A program made the position numbers and the translations under genes. This document shows positions 34,703 through 42,832 of a stretch of DNA of 64,000 nucleotides, in pieces. Position 1 is the first letter of the stretch. Every line of letters starts with the position of its first letter. Origin of the DNA: CAVYTF01 sp963771435 (lineage in GTDB: Bacteria; Bacteroidota; Bacteroidia; Chitinophagales; Chitinophagaceae); assembly GCA_963771435.1 (NCBI GenBank), contig CAVYTF010000016.1:1-64000 (forward strand). Direction: 5' to 3'. The notes beneath the pieces were generated by a model. That model saw only the letters and a list, made by a program, of their open reading frames with translations, did not search any database and was not told the DNA's origin.

Positions 34703-37177
34703 CTAATGTTGCGGCAACGCAATTAAATTAGCCATCAACCTATAAGCTCCTGCAACGCCCGCCGGCAATTCTCTAAAGAAAACCAATCCTGTATAGACAA
34801 AATTTCCTTTGCCATAAGGGGCGATGATCAGGCTACCGTTGCTTTGTGGTTCATTTGCATCGTTCATCCCAAACAGCGCAGCATAATGTCCGTCAAGGTT
34901 AGATGCCTGGTAAGTGCTGCGCTCCTGTATCCATCCTTCAAAATCTTTTTGAGTTATTTTGTTGGGGTAATTTATTGCCTCGTTATCTGGGAGAAGCACA
35001 TGCACTTCGGCATTCTCATTTGTCACTCGTGTGCCTGTAATAGAAAATGGATAAGGCGCCATTTTATCGGACGTGGTGTTACGGTTATACTGAACTATCA
35101 GGTTGCCGCCGTTATTTATATATCGCATCAGCACATCATATTTTGATGCAAGAAAAGCATCCACATCATAAGCACGAACGCCTGTTATAATAGCATTAAA
35201 TTGTTTAAGTTTTTCATCAGAAATATCAGCTTCCGTCAGCATCTTCACGTCATATCCCATCTGCTGCAACGCCTGCGGCACTTTATCTCCGGCGCCTGCT
35301 ATATACCCAATGCTGGTTCCTTTCACCACTATGTCGATCTTTTCCAGCTCAGCCTCAACAGGCTTAAAATAAATGATATTGGGGATATGGTCATAACTGA
35401 TTTTTCGTTCGTCTAATAGCTGCGCTTTGTATTCCAATCCTTTGTCATCAGCTATTTTATCAACCACCAAACTCAGTTCGCCTTTCTCTCCGGAAGAAGA
35501 TGGAGCAACCATCCCATTAACATTCTTGCCACCACCTTTGCCAATTGATGTATCAAGCTTACCTCCATTCATTTTCCAGTCATTTGTCGCGTTCAAATGC
35601 ACATCTACAACCGGCATATTTCTTTGAGTAAATAGTTCTGCTGCTACTGGTTTAACAGCTTGGCCGCCCAGCACATATACATCCTGTGTTAAGCGCGCAG
35701 TAATCGCAGGCACTACAAACAAAGGCTCATATATTTCACCTTTCACCGGGTCTGTGTATTTATACTGCAAAGGCTTCTTTACAGCTAAATCTTCTCCGCC
35801 AATGGTAAAAACAAATTCCGCTTCATAGGCCGGATCATTCTGTGTTTTCCCTATCAGGTTTTGATCAGTCACATTAAAGCTACCGCCTATCAAAGGTTTC
35901 ACAAGCCAGTAAGGTTGCGAAACCGGCTTATCCATAGCCACATCGAATGTTGTAGAATAACTGAAATTCTTATTTGTTTTCAGTTCATTATTGAAAGATG
36001 AATCAAACGATGGAAAGACAACCTTTTTCAGCACCACCCCTGCATTATTCCTTTTATTTACAAAAAAACTTACCTGTATTTTATCGCCCTGCACCGCGTA
36101 TTGTTGTGTTGAGATCGCCTCTGCAAAAATCCCCGCACATTCCACAATAATACGCTGCACCTCATCCAGCTTTTTATTTCTCCAGTAACTTTCAGGCAGT
36201 TGTTTTATCGCCTTATACAGTTCCACCAAAGCCGCAACAGAGTTTTCAGGGTGCTCAAAATTGTATTGCGAAAGCACTGCGTTCACCTGTCCTTCAATCT
36301 TCGCTCCACCTGCCAGCCTTTGCCAGCCCGTGTCCACATTGTTCACCAGGTCATTCCTCACCCCTTCTCCTGCCGTTAACTGGAAATACTCCATCGCCTC
36401 TCCTCTTTGTGCCGATACGCCAAATCCCTGGCTTTTATGTTGGCTCCGGCTTTCAGCGGCAAGCTCGCCATAGCTCTTTCCCAGCAATGGGTTATAGGTA
36501 CCAATATCCATCTTGAATTGTGTACTGTCCGTAGTATTAATGCTCCCGAAATTATATGTGTTCCACAGCAGCCTTGTCGCCTGCCATGGCTTTACGTCGT
36601 ATGCAAATTGTTCGGGGAACCTCGTTGGGTCAGCCGCAGCAGCAAATGCTTCTTTTGCAAGAATTGCAGACGCCGCATGGTGCCCATGCCCAGCCCTTGC
36701 GTCGGGGGGGAAACGTGTTATGATAATATCCGGCTGAAACTTTCTTATCACCCACACCACATCGCTCAGTATTTTTTCATGTCCCCATGTCTCCAAAGCC
36801 TCCTGCGGAGTTTTGCAGAAACCAAAGTCAAAGGCGCGGGAAAAGAACTGTTCTGCACCGTCTATTCTGCGGGCAGCAAGGAGTTCCTGTGTACGTATCA
36901 GCCCAAGCTCGATGCCTTGTTCATCGCCCAAAAGGTTCTGGCCGCCATCACCACGGGTAAGGCTCAGGTAGCCCGTTCTATACTGCGCCCCTTTGGAGAA
37001 ATAAGCCAGCAGCCTCGTATTCTCATCGTCCGGATGTGCGGCTATGTAGAGCACGCTGCCCAGCACGTTCAGTTTCTTTATCTGCAAGTAAATATCGCCG
37101 CTGGTATAGGTGGCAGGTGTTTGCGCGTTTGCCTCTGTTAAGAGGAGCACAGCAATGGCAAAGAATATTCTTTTCAT
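34703..37177 (-). CDS. PIG-L family deacetylase, large secreted form
   Basis: An exported protein of about 824 residues. After a signal peptide (LLLTEANAQT) an N-terminal PIG-L (LmbE-like) zinc deacetylase domain shows YIAAHPDDENTRLLAYF and DARAGHGHHAASAILAKEAF. A long beta-rich middle follows, then a C-terminal ThuA/glutamine-amidotransferase-like fold (FNAIITGVRAYDVDAFLASK). The family usually removes acetyl groups from N-acetylglucosaminyl compounds. The size and the C-terminal fold are typical of a Bacteroidota envelope subgroup. ATG 37177 is chosen, with in-frame alternatives at 37189 and 37216. Confidence 0.85.
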   Translation of the reverse strand: MKRIFFAIAVLLLTEANAQTPATYTSGDIYLQIKKLNVLGSVLYIAAHPDDENTRLLAYFSKGAQYRTGYLSLTRGDGGQNLLGDEQGIELGLIRTQELLAARRIDGAEQFFSRAFDFGFCKTPQEALETWGHEKILSDVVWVIRKFQPDIIITRFPPDARAGHGHHAASAILAKEAFAAAADPTRFPEQFAYDVKPWQATRLLWNTYNFGSINTTDSTQFKMDIGTYNPLLGKSYGELAAESRSQHKSQGFGVSAQRGEAMEYFQLTAGEGVRNDLVNNVDTGWQRLAGGAKIEGQVNAVLSQYNFEHPENSVAALVELYKAIKQLPESYWRNKKLDEVQRIIVECAGIFAEAISTQQYAVQGDKIQVSFFVNKRNNAGVVLKKVVFPSFDSSFNNELKTNKNFSYSTTFDVAMDKPVSQPYWLVKPLIGGSFNVTDQNLIGKTQNDPAYEAEFVFTIGGEDLAVKKPLQYKYTDPVKGEIYEPLFVVPAITARLTQDVYVLGGQAVKPVAAELFTQRNMPVVDVHLNATNDWKMNGGKLDTSIGKGGGKNVNGMVAPSSSGEKGELSLVVDKIADDKGLEYKAQLLDERKISYDHIPNIIYFKPVEAELEKIDIVVKGTSIGYIAGAGDKVPQALQQMGYDVKMLTEADISDEKLKQFNAIITGVRAYDVDAFLASKYDVLMRYINNGGNLIVQYNRNTTSDKMAPYPFSITGTRVTNENAEVHVLLPDNEAINYPNKITQKDFEGWIQERSTYQASNLDGHYAALFGMNDANEPQSNGSLIIAPYGKGNFVYTGLVFFRELPAGVAGAYRLMANLIALPQH

Positions 37178-37325
37178 GAAGGTGATCATGGTGTAAAAAT
37201 ACTTTGAAAGAGGCAAACTAAGATAGGCTCATGAGTCTTCTTTTAATAACCGGCGCAGAGTGGCAATATGACAGAGGGGAGTAATTGTTACTAGTGCAAG
37301 TAGAATATCAGGGAGTCTAGTGAAT

Positions 37326-37380
37326 GTGGCAGGAAGGACGCAGGGAGGAGGCAGGGAGGAGGAAAGGGTGCGGAAAGGGA
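37326..37380. repeat. 11-bp purine-rich array, 5 units
   Basis: Five exact 11-base steps (GTGGCAGGAAG, GACGCAGGGAG, GAGGCAGGGAG, GAGGAAAGGGT, GCGGAAAGGGA) in the 327-bp gap between the PIG-L start and aguA. The strand is almost all purine, so triplex or G-rich structure is conceivable. The rest of the gap shows no gene or clear terminator. Confidence 0.65.
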
Positions 37381-37504
37381 AAAATTGGATAGTTATGTAA
37401 TAAAATAGCAATAAGAATTGGAGGGGTTCGGAAATATTGGCAGATGGATCTTGATATATTTAATGAGGGGTATATGACTGAAATGGGATGCAGATGCAGG
37501 GAAA

Positions 37505-38620
37505 CTATACTGCAGGTTCCTGCTGGCTGAGGCAATGGAAGCTGCCGAGGCCCCAGATGATGTCTGTAGAATCTATGCCAGCTACTTCACGAGTTGGGAA
37601 GCAGCTTTGAATGATGTGTAAAGCGCGCTCATCTTTTTTGCTACGGAAGGTGGGGACAATGACATATTTGTTGCAGATGTAAAAGTTGGCGTATGAAGCG
37701 GGCAGGCGCTGGCCTTCGTATATTACTGCGTCGGGCATGGGGAGTTCAATGATGTTCAAAGGTTTGCCGTTGGGTAAACGCATTTGCTGTAATTGGGCAA
37801 GGTTTGTTTGGAGCAAAGTATAGTTATGATCGTGTGGGTCTTCCTCAATGACGGTGATGACGGTGTCTTCATTTACAAAACGAACGGTATCATCAATATG
37901 GCCATCGGTATCGTCGCCGACAATGCCTTCATCGACCCAAAGTACTTGCTGAACGCCATAGTAGTTGACCAAGTATTCTTCTATTTGATGCTGCGATAAT
38001 TGAGGGTTGCGGTTCTTGTTGAGCAAACAGGCCGTGGAAGTGATGACGGTGCCGTTTCCATTGAAATCTACTGAGCCGCCTTCCATGATGATGCCCGGAT
38101 GAAAAACGGGAAGATTGAACTGCTTTGCAATGAGAGTTGGTATAACATCATCCAAATCAAAAGGGGGATATTTATTTCCCCATGCGTTATAATCCCAATC
38201 AACAATTACTTTCTTTTGTTCACCATTGGTATTGATGAGAAAAGCAGGGCCATGGTCTCTGCACCATGCGTCGTTTGTAGGATTAAAGAAGAATTCTATA
38301 TTATCCATAACGACGCCTGCCTGTTGCAAATGCATTACAGCAAAGGTTTTCATGGCTTCATTAAAGACATTGATGCGCACTTTTTCGCTTTGGGATAAAT
38401 ATTTGACGAACAAACTATAAGGCTCAAATATCTTCTCAATCTTCCCAGGCCAACTTTCCTCTTTGTGCGGCCAACTAAGCCAAGTGGCTTCGTGCGGAGC
38501 AAATTCTGCTGGAAAGTGATAACCGAGTCGGGAAGGAGTCGGAAAGTCGGAAAGTCCGGATGTCCGGATGTCCGGAAGACTGGAAAACTGCGAGTCGGAA
38601 AGTCGGAAAGTAGTTTTCAA
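37505..38620 (-). CDS. aguA: agmatine deiminase
   Basis: Converts agmatine to N-carbamoylputrescine in the plant-type polyamine route, and works with the neighbouring aguB. Family features include FAPHEATWLSWPHKEESWPG, DAWCRDHGPAFL, IMEGGSVDFNGNGT, GDDTDGHIDDTVRF and the catalytic cysteine in GSFHCLSQQEPA. The first 34 residues are abnormal: they are encoded by octamer repeats (38537-38608), and the only start codon before the conserved part is a TTG at 38620 overlapping the stop of the four-helix gene. The native start has probably been displaced by the cassette insertion. Conserved sequence begins at RLGYHFPAEF. Confidence 0.9.
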   Translation of the reverse strand: MKTTFRLSDSQFSSLPDIRTSGLSDFPTPSRLGYHFPAEFAPHEATWLSWPHKEESWPGKIEKIFEPYSLFVKYLSQSEKVRINVFNEAMKTFAVMHLQQAGVVMDNIEFFFNPTNDAWCRDHGPAFLINTNGEQKKVIVDWDYNAWGNKYPPFDLDDVIPTLIAKQFNLPVFHPGIIMEGGSVDFNGNGTVITSTACLLNKNRNPQLSQHQIEEYLVNYYGVQQVLWVDEGIVGDDTDGHIDDTVRFVNEDTVITVIEEDPHDHNYTLLQTNLAQLQQMRLPNGKPLNIIELPMPDAVIYEGQRLPASYANFYICNKYVIVPTFRSKKDERALHIIQSCFPTREVAGIDSTDIIWGLGSFHCLSQQEPAV

Positions 38621-39065
38621 AGTTGAATCTTTTGTTTTAAAGAATTGCGTAATCCATTTATCATTACCAATATCTCTTCGGACATTTTATATATTTTATT
38701 GAACTCCTCTTCATGTATGTATCCTCTGCGTTTCGCAAGAAAGATACAGCCAACTACCTCAATATTTGACCTAAGGGCAATCCCAAGAAATCTTGCAAAT
38801 TCAGCATTGGATTGCCCCGTTGAACCCTCTGCAATGTTAAGTGATACAGAATCTGCAGCTCTTTTTATCTGTGATGAAAGAATAAATAATTCGTCTTTTG
38901 GAAAGGTTTTGGCCAATTGGTGAATTATATCGGAAAGTTCAACTGCCTTTTGCCATACAAGCAATTTTTCAAATTTAAAAGGCATGTTTGTATATTTTCA
39001 TTTAAAACGCTGACGAATATAATGTTTTTGGCTTTTGGACTTTCCAGCTTTCGGACTTTTCCGGC
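38537..39065. mobile_element. putative octamer-flanked four-helix-bundle cassette
   Basis: A four-helix-bundle gene is enclosed by arrays of the same octamer in opposite orientation: nine units at 38537-38608 reading AGTCGGAA on the plus strand, and four and a half units at 39030-39065 reading it on the minus strand. The element fills the space between aguB and aguA, which act in one pathway and would otherwise be adjacent. It starts 3 bases after the aguB stop and runs into the aguA coding sequence. No transposase is present, so mobility would need a factor supplied elsewhere. Inference, not proven. Confidence 0.55.
38617..38985 (-). CDS. four-helix-bundle protein (23S rRNA intervening-sequence protein family)
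   Basis: A 122-residue member of the family first seen as proteins encoded in 23S rRNA intervening sequences, related to the Avd accessory protein of diversity-generating retroelements. Key segments are FEKLLVWQKAVELSDIIHQL, LSSQIKRAADSVSLNIAEGS and GQSNAEFARFLGIALRSNIE. It is thought to form a pentameric basic barrel binding nucleic acid. It is not inside an rRNA gene here and no reverse transcriptase is present. It is flanked on both sides by inverted octamer arrays and its stop overlaps the only aguA start. Confidence 0.9.
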   Translation of the reverse strand: MPFKFEKLLVWQKAVELSDIIHQLAKTFPKDELFILSSQIKRAADSVSLNIAEGSTGQSNAEFARFLGIALRSNIEVVGCIFLAKRRGYIHEEEFNKIYKMSEEILVMINGLRNSLKQKIQL

Positions 39066-39068
39066 TAC

Positions 39069-39941
39069 TTACTCGTCTATAAAACGTTTGGTAATTGGTT
39101 GATAAGAGTCGATCCGCCTGTCGCGGAGAAATGGCCAGTGTATACGGTAGCTGTCAGTTTTTGAGGTATCGATTTCAACAATAGCGATCTCTTCTTCATC
39201 GTGCGAAGCCTTGTATAGAACAGTTCCAAAGGGGTTGGTTACAAAGGAAGCGCCCCAGAATTTCATTCTTCCATCCTGCTCGAACCCGACCCTGTTGACG
39301 CTTACAACATGCACTCCGTTGGCAACTGCATGACTGCGCTGAATGGTTTGCCAAGCGTTGTATTGCTCTGTGTTGGTGGCTTCATCCTGGGCAGTTGCCC
39401 ATCCGATGGCAGTAGGATAAAATAAAATCTCTGCACCCATTAGAGCAGTGATCCGTGCTGCTTCGGGATACCACTGGTCCCAGCAAATGAGAACGCCAAC
39501 TGTTGCATATTTTGTTTTAAAGACCTTATAACCCAAGTCACCGGGGGTGAAGTAAAATTTCTCATAGAATGAAGGGTCGTCAGGGATATGCATTTTGCGG
39601 TACTTGCCAAGATAGGTTCCATCTGCATCAATAACTGCTGTTGTGTTGTGATAAATGCCCTGCGTTCTTTTTTCAAAAAGGGAAGCAATAATAACAACGT
39701 TGAGTTCTTTTGCAAGTTCGCTTAAAGCATCAGTGGAAGGGCCGGGAATTGGCTCAGCAAGCTGAAAGTTGTCATAGTCTTCCGCATCACAGAAGTATTG
39801 CGAAGTGAATAATTCCTGTAAACAAATTATTTGTGCGCCTTTGGCAGCGGCTTCTTTTACTTTTTCTATGGCTTTCTGCACATTAGCGCTTTTCTCCACA
39901 ACACAGCTCATCTGCACAAGCCCGGTTTTAACTATCGCCAT
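39069..39941 (-). CDS. aguB: N-carbamoylputrescine amidase
   Basis: Nitrilase-superfamily amidase that releases putrescine, CO2 and ammonia from N-carbamoylputrescine. The 290 residues from ATG 39941 carry the Glu-Lys-Cys triad: E in CLQELFTSQYFC, K in YRKMHIPDDP and C in VLICWDQWYPEAA. The end SYRIHWPFLRDRRIDSY is typical of this subgroup. A perfect TATTTTTG promoter lies 14 bases upstream, which rules out the longer upstream frame. It comes before aguA in transcription but is separated from it by the cassette. Confidence 0.94.
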   Translation of the reverse strand: MAIVKTGLVQMSCVVEKSANVQKAIEKVKEAAAKGAQIICLQELFTSQYFCDAEDYDNFQLAEPIPGPSTDALSELAKELNVVIIASLFEKRTQGIYHNTTAVIDADGTYLGKYRKMHIPDDPSFYEKFYFTPGDLGYKVFKTKYATVGVLICWDQWYPEAARITALMGAEILFYPTAIGWATAQDEATNTEQYNAWQTIQRSHAVANGVHVVSVNRVGFEQDGRMKFWGASFVTNPFGTVLYKASHDEEEIAIVEIDTSKTDSYRIHWPFLRDRRIDSYQPITKRFIDE

Positions 39942-39954
39942 ACAAAGGTTTTTG

Positions 39955-39987
39955 CAAAAATAAGTACAACTGCATTGTTGAAGCAAA
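39955..39987 (-). promoter_or_regulatory. promoter of aguB
   Basis: On the minus strand TTTG (39987-39984), 21 bases, then TATTTTTG (39962-39955), close to the Bacteroidota consensus. Confidence 0.65.
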
Positions 39988-40160
39988 GAAATGAACCGCA
40001 AAGGATGGTTGACTGGTTGATCGAGGAAATTTTCAGGCGGATTGTAGAGCGCTCTGAAGTTTGTGAAGGAGTAGCTTATAAGCCATACGTACGCTTTACA
40101 CGAGCTACGCGGCATATTTGCAACAGTGTGAGATTTGTGAAGGAATAGATTCGCCTCACT

Positions 40161-40183
40161 CCTGCCTCTCTCCTCGCGGAGAG
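40161..40183. repeat. hairpin of a Bacteroidota repeat type
   Basis: CTCTCC-TCGC-GGAGAG inside a pyrimidine/purine-rich context (CCTCTCTCC... GGAGAGGGG). Similar CTCTCC/GGAGAGGGG palindromes recur in many Bacteroidota intergenic regions (recollection). A direct repeat TTTGTGAAGGARTAG occurs just before (about 40060 and 40133). Confidence 0.45.
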
Positions 40184-40212
40184 GGGAGAATGTGCAAAAA
40201 GGAAATTAGTTT

Positions 40213-40220
40213 TATTTTTG
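40213..40220 (+). promoter_or_regulatory. promoter -7 element for the TA pair
   Basis: TATTTTTG, a perfect -7 match, 15 bases before the antitoxin ATG. Confidence 0.6.
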
Positions 40221-40234
40221 TGGAAATAATAGTT

Positions 40235-40387
40235 ATGCAACACAAAAAAGCCGAAATAAAAACAAACAGACACCCTTCGAAAAAAGTTCCTGAAAAAAAA
40301 ATAATAAAGGGTTCTTTACCTGCAATTGAAAAGGCTGTGAAAATTGCCCGCAAAGAAAATTTGGACCTTTCCTTTTTAAGACCTTAA
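40235..40387 (+). CDS. putative VapB-like antitoxin (50 aa)
   Basis: A 50-residue basic protein (KAEIKTNRHPSKKVPEKKII, then SLPAIEKAVKIARKENLDLS) ending 3 bp before a PIN-domain gene. The position and size fit the antitoxin of a type II VapBC pair, although no ribbon-helix-helix or AbrB motif is clear. The ATG at 40235 follows a good promoter, so the longer upstream frame is discarded. Cognate function is inferred from context only. Confidence 0.6.
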   Translation: MQHKKAEIKTNRHPSKKVPEKKIIKGSLPAIEKAVKIARKENLDLSFLRP

Positions 40388-40390
40388 TAG

Positions 40391-40764
40391 ATGGTAGTTG
40401 TAGCCGACAGTACCGTTCTTTTTCATCTTAACTACCAATATATAAAGATGAGAAGAATCATTGACGAGAAGGGTGTGAAGCAGTTGTATATTACACGTAT
40501 CAATTACCTGGAACTACTGGCGGGAACAAGCGAAAATGGCAAAGCGGTGGCAAGAAAATTTCTACAGCCTTTTCCTGTATTAGAGTTTGACAAAAAAGCT
40601 GCTGCAATAGCTTCCGGTATGGCTATGCGGTACAGGGTTGGGGCAAAACATAGCAAAGACTTTTTAATAGCATCTATAGCCATATCTAATAAAATACCAC
40701 GCTAACAGAAAACAGCAGAGATTTTATTTATAAGGAATTAGAGGTAATTTCTTATAAAATTTAA
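40391..40764 (+). pseudogene. PIN-domain (VapC-like) toxin, frameshifted near its end
   Basis: PIN-fold ribonuclease, probable VapC partner of the upstream antitoxin. Acidic residues D6 in VVVADSTVLF, E in YLELLAGT and the D of SKDFLIASIAI fit the active site. The frame ends early at NKIPR (40705). One missing base near 40699 restores TLTENSRDFIYKELEVISYK and a stop at 40764, the usual C-terminal strand containing the last acidic residue. Probably a sequencing slip, but a real inactivation would also make sense for a toxin. Confidence 0.78.
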
Positions 40765-40794
40765 GATAAGAACTCGCGATGGGTGTTTGCACCA

Positions 40795-41859
40795 TTACCT
40801 GCCCATTTCTCTAAGAAAGGCCACGTGTGAATGAACTGCCTGGTGCATCTTGTTGTACTCAACATAAACAACGCCGTACTCCATGCATGCCTGTTTGATT
40901 ATCTTGCTGATGGCGGGATAATGTATGTGTGATATTTTGGGGAATAAATGATGTTCGATCTGGAAGTTCAATCCGCCGACATACCATGAAATGAATTTGT
41001 TGCGGGTGGCGAAATTGGCAGTGGTTTTTAACTGGTGAATAGCCCATTCATCTTCCATTCTTCCTGTGTCTTCCTGCATTACAGGGAATTCTGTGTGCTC
41101 CACCGTATGTGCTAACTGGAAAACGATGCTTAAAATGAACCCGGCAGTAACTGAAAAGGAAAGAAAGCCTATGAGCCAGGGAATGAAGCCTGCAGTGAAA
41201 ATTGGGATGACGATAAACAAAGAATAATGCAACACTTTAAAAGACCAGAAGCTGATATGGTCGCGCACGGTCATGGTTTTTAAAGTGGTTTCGCCAATCT
41301 TGCGGGAGAAGTATTTGCGGTAATCGCTTACCATTGCCCAATAGAGGTGAAGCACGCAGTAAAACATCCAGAAATACCAATGCTGAAAACGGTGCATCTT
41401 ATATTTCTTTTGGGTGGAAGCCATGCGTAAGAAAGGTTTTGCATCAATATCATCATCAATGCCGTCAATGTTGGTGTATGCATGGTGAATGACATTATGT
41501 TTTATGTTCCACATAAAATGGCTTGCACCCATGACGCCAGCGGAATAGGCCGCCAGCTTATTCAAGAATGGATACTTGCTGAAGCTACCGTGGCCACCAT
41601 CATGCATAATGTTGAAACCAATGGCCGCTGTGAATGCCCCAAGCAAAATGCTTAAAAGAATTGCCCAGAAAGCAGGGGGAGTGAAAAATACCAACTGGAC
41701 GTAAGTGTAAATGAAGCCTATAGAAAGGAAGAGTGCCTTGGTAAAAATCCTGGAGCCACCTGTTGTTGATTTGCCCGTGAGGGTGAAATATTCGCTGATG
41801 CGCTTTTTCAACTCAACGTGAAAGGACTGTTTTACGTGAGCGAATTTGGGAGTTTGCAT
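40795..41859 (-). CDS. membrane fatty acid desaturase
   Basis: Front-end type acyl desaturase without cytochrome b5 domain, 354 residues, inserting a double bond with a di-iron centre in the membrane. Three His boxes are clear: HDGGH (about residue 87), HNVIHH (about 121) and QIEHHLFP (about 302), the Gln-containing third box being typical of delta-5/delta-6 enzymes. Four membrane helices are predicted. Regiospecificity is not decided by sequence. Single gene. Confidence 0.9.
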   Translation of the reverse strand: MQTPKFAHVKQSFHVELKKRISEYFTLTGKSTTGGSRIFTKALFLSIGFIYTYVQLVFFTPPAFWAILLSILLGAFTAAIGFNIMHDGGHGSFSKYPFLNKLAAYSAGVMGASHFMWNIKHNVIHHAYTNIDGIDDDIDAKPFLRMASTQKKYKMHRFQHWYFWMFYCVLHLYWAMVSDYRKYFSRKIGETTLKTMTVRDHISFWSFKVLHYSLFIVIPIFTAGFIPWLIGFLSFSVTAGFILSIVFQLAHTVEHTEFPVMQEDTGRMEDEWAIHQLKTTANFATRNKFISWYVGGLNFQIEHHLFPKISHIHYPAISKIIKQACMEYGVVYVEYNKMHQAVHSHVAFLREMGR

Positions 41860-41967
41860 AAAAAGAACTGAAAATGATTGGTAACTAAATGAAAATCCTA
41901 CGCAAGTTGCACTTAATAAACGAATGAAAAAAAGATTATTAGAGATTTAACCCTCCCTTAATGTTAA

Positions 41968-42696
41968 TTAAGTAACATTTTGGATAAAGGCATCAAAAGA
42001 ATTGATGCCGAGCATTTTCGTGGTGATGTATCCTTCGGCGTACTGAACGCCAATGCGTTTGCCGAACATTAAGGCGCGGCCTTTTACGACATCAAGGAAG
42101 TCGGGATTGGAGATATAGGTTTGAGGCTCAGAGTTATCTGTGGTATTAAACTGGGTAGTGTAGGCAAGGATGGCCTGCATTTTTTGCTCCATTGCGGCGG
42201 ATATATCAAAGACAAAATCAGGCTTTAGGTACCTGTCCTGTATATAGTGAAAGACATATTTGGGGCGCCATTGTTCCTGGGAAACATTATCGAGGCTGGT
42301 TTCAATCTTTCTGAGGCCAGAGAAGAAACATGCATCTGAAACGAGTTTAGAGCTACGGCCGTGGTCGGGGTGGCGGTCTTCGGGGGCATTGCAAAGGACT
42401 ATCTCGGGCTGGTACTTTCTTATTGCGGTGATGATCTTCTTTATGTGGGCCTCATCATTTTGGAAGAAGCCGTCTGCCATTTCAAGGTTTTCGCGGGCAT
42501 GAACGCCCATTGCTATGGCTGCGTTTGTAGCTTCCTGCATACGGGTTGCGGCACTGCCACGGGTGCCAAGCTCACCCTGTGTTAAGTCAACTATGGCAAC
42601 TTTTTTGCCTTGTGCGACAGCGGCAATTAGGGTGCCTGCACAGCCAAGCTCTACATCATCAGGGTGGACACCAAAGGCGAGTATGTCTGTTTTCAT
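41968..42696 (-). CDS. bshB1: bacillithiol biosynthesis deacetylase BshB1
   Basis: PIG-L zinc enzyme that deacetylates GlcNAc-malate in bacillithiol synthesis. The 242 residues from ATG 42696 include GVHPDDVELGCAGTLIAAVA, DLTQGELGTRGSAATRMQEA, NAPEDRHPDHGRSSKL and the C-terminal IGVQYAEGYITT. Zinc ligands are in HPDD and HPDHG. The longer frame upstream overlaps the divergent gene and has no family character. Other bsh genes are not in the window. Confidence 0.93.
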   Translation of the reverse strand: MKTDILAFGVHPDDVELGCAGTLIAAVAQGKKVAIVDLTQGELGTRGSAATRMQEATNAAIAMGVHARENLEMADGFFQNDEAHIKKIITAIRKYQPEIVLCNAPEDRHPDHGRSSKLVSDACFFSGLRKIETSLDNVSQEQWRPKYVFHYIQDRYLKPDFVFDISAAMEQKMQAILAYTTQFNTTDNSEPQTYISNPDFLDVVKGRALMFGKRIGVQYAEGYITTKMLGINSFDAFIQNVT

Positions 42697-42832
42697 TGTG
42701 TTAAGTAAATAGCAAAGGAAAGGAATATTTGTTGATCGGTTATTGGTTGGTTGGCCCCAGCCAAATCTTCTCCAAATGAGAGGGCTTTGTACTCTGTTTT
42801 TATTAAAAAGAAGTTTATTTTGCGGAAAGGAA

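Noticed and set aside
38617..39065. Diversity-generating retroelement, because of the Avd-like fold
   Set aside because: No reverse transcriptase, template repeat or variable repeat is found nearby.
39942..40115. 58-residue N-terminal extension of aguB
   Set aside because: It would run through the promoter TATTTTTG, and the extension is not conserved-looking.
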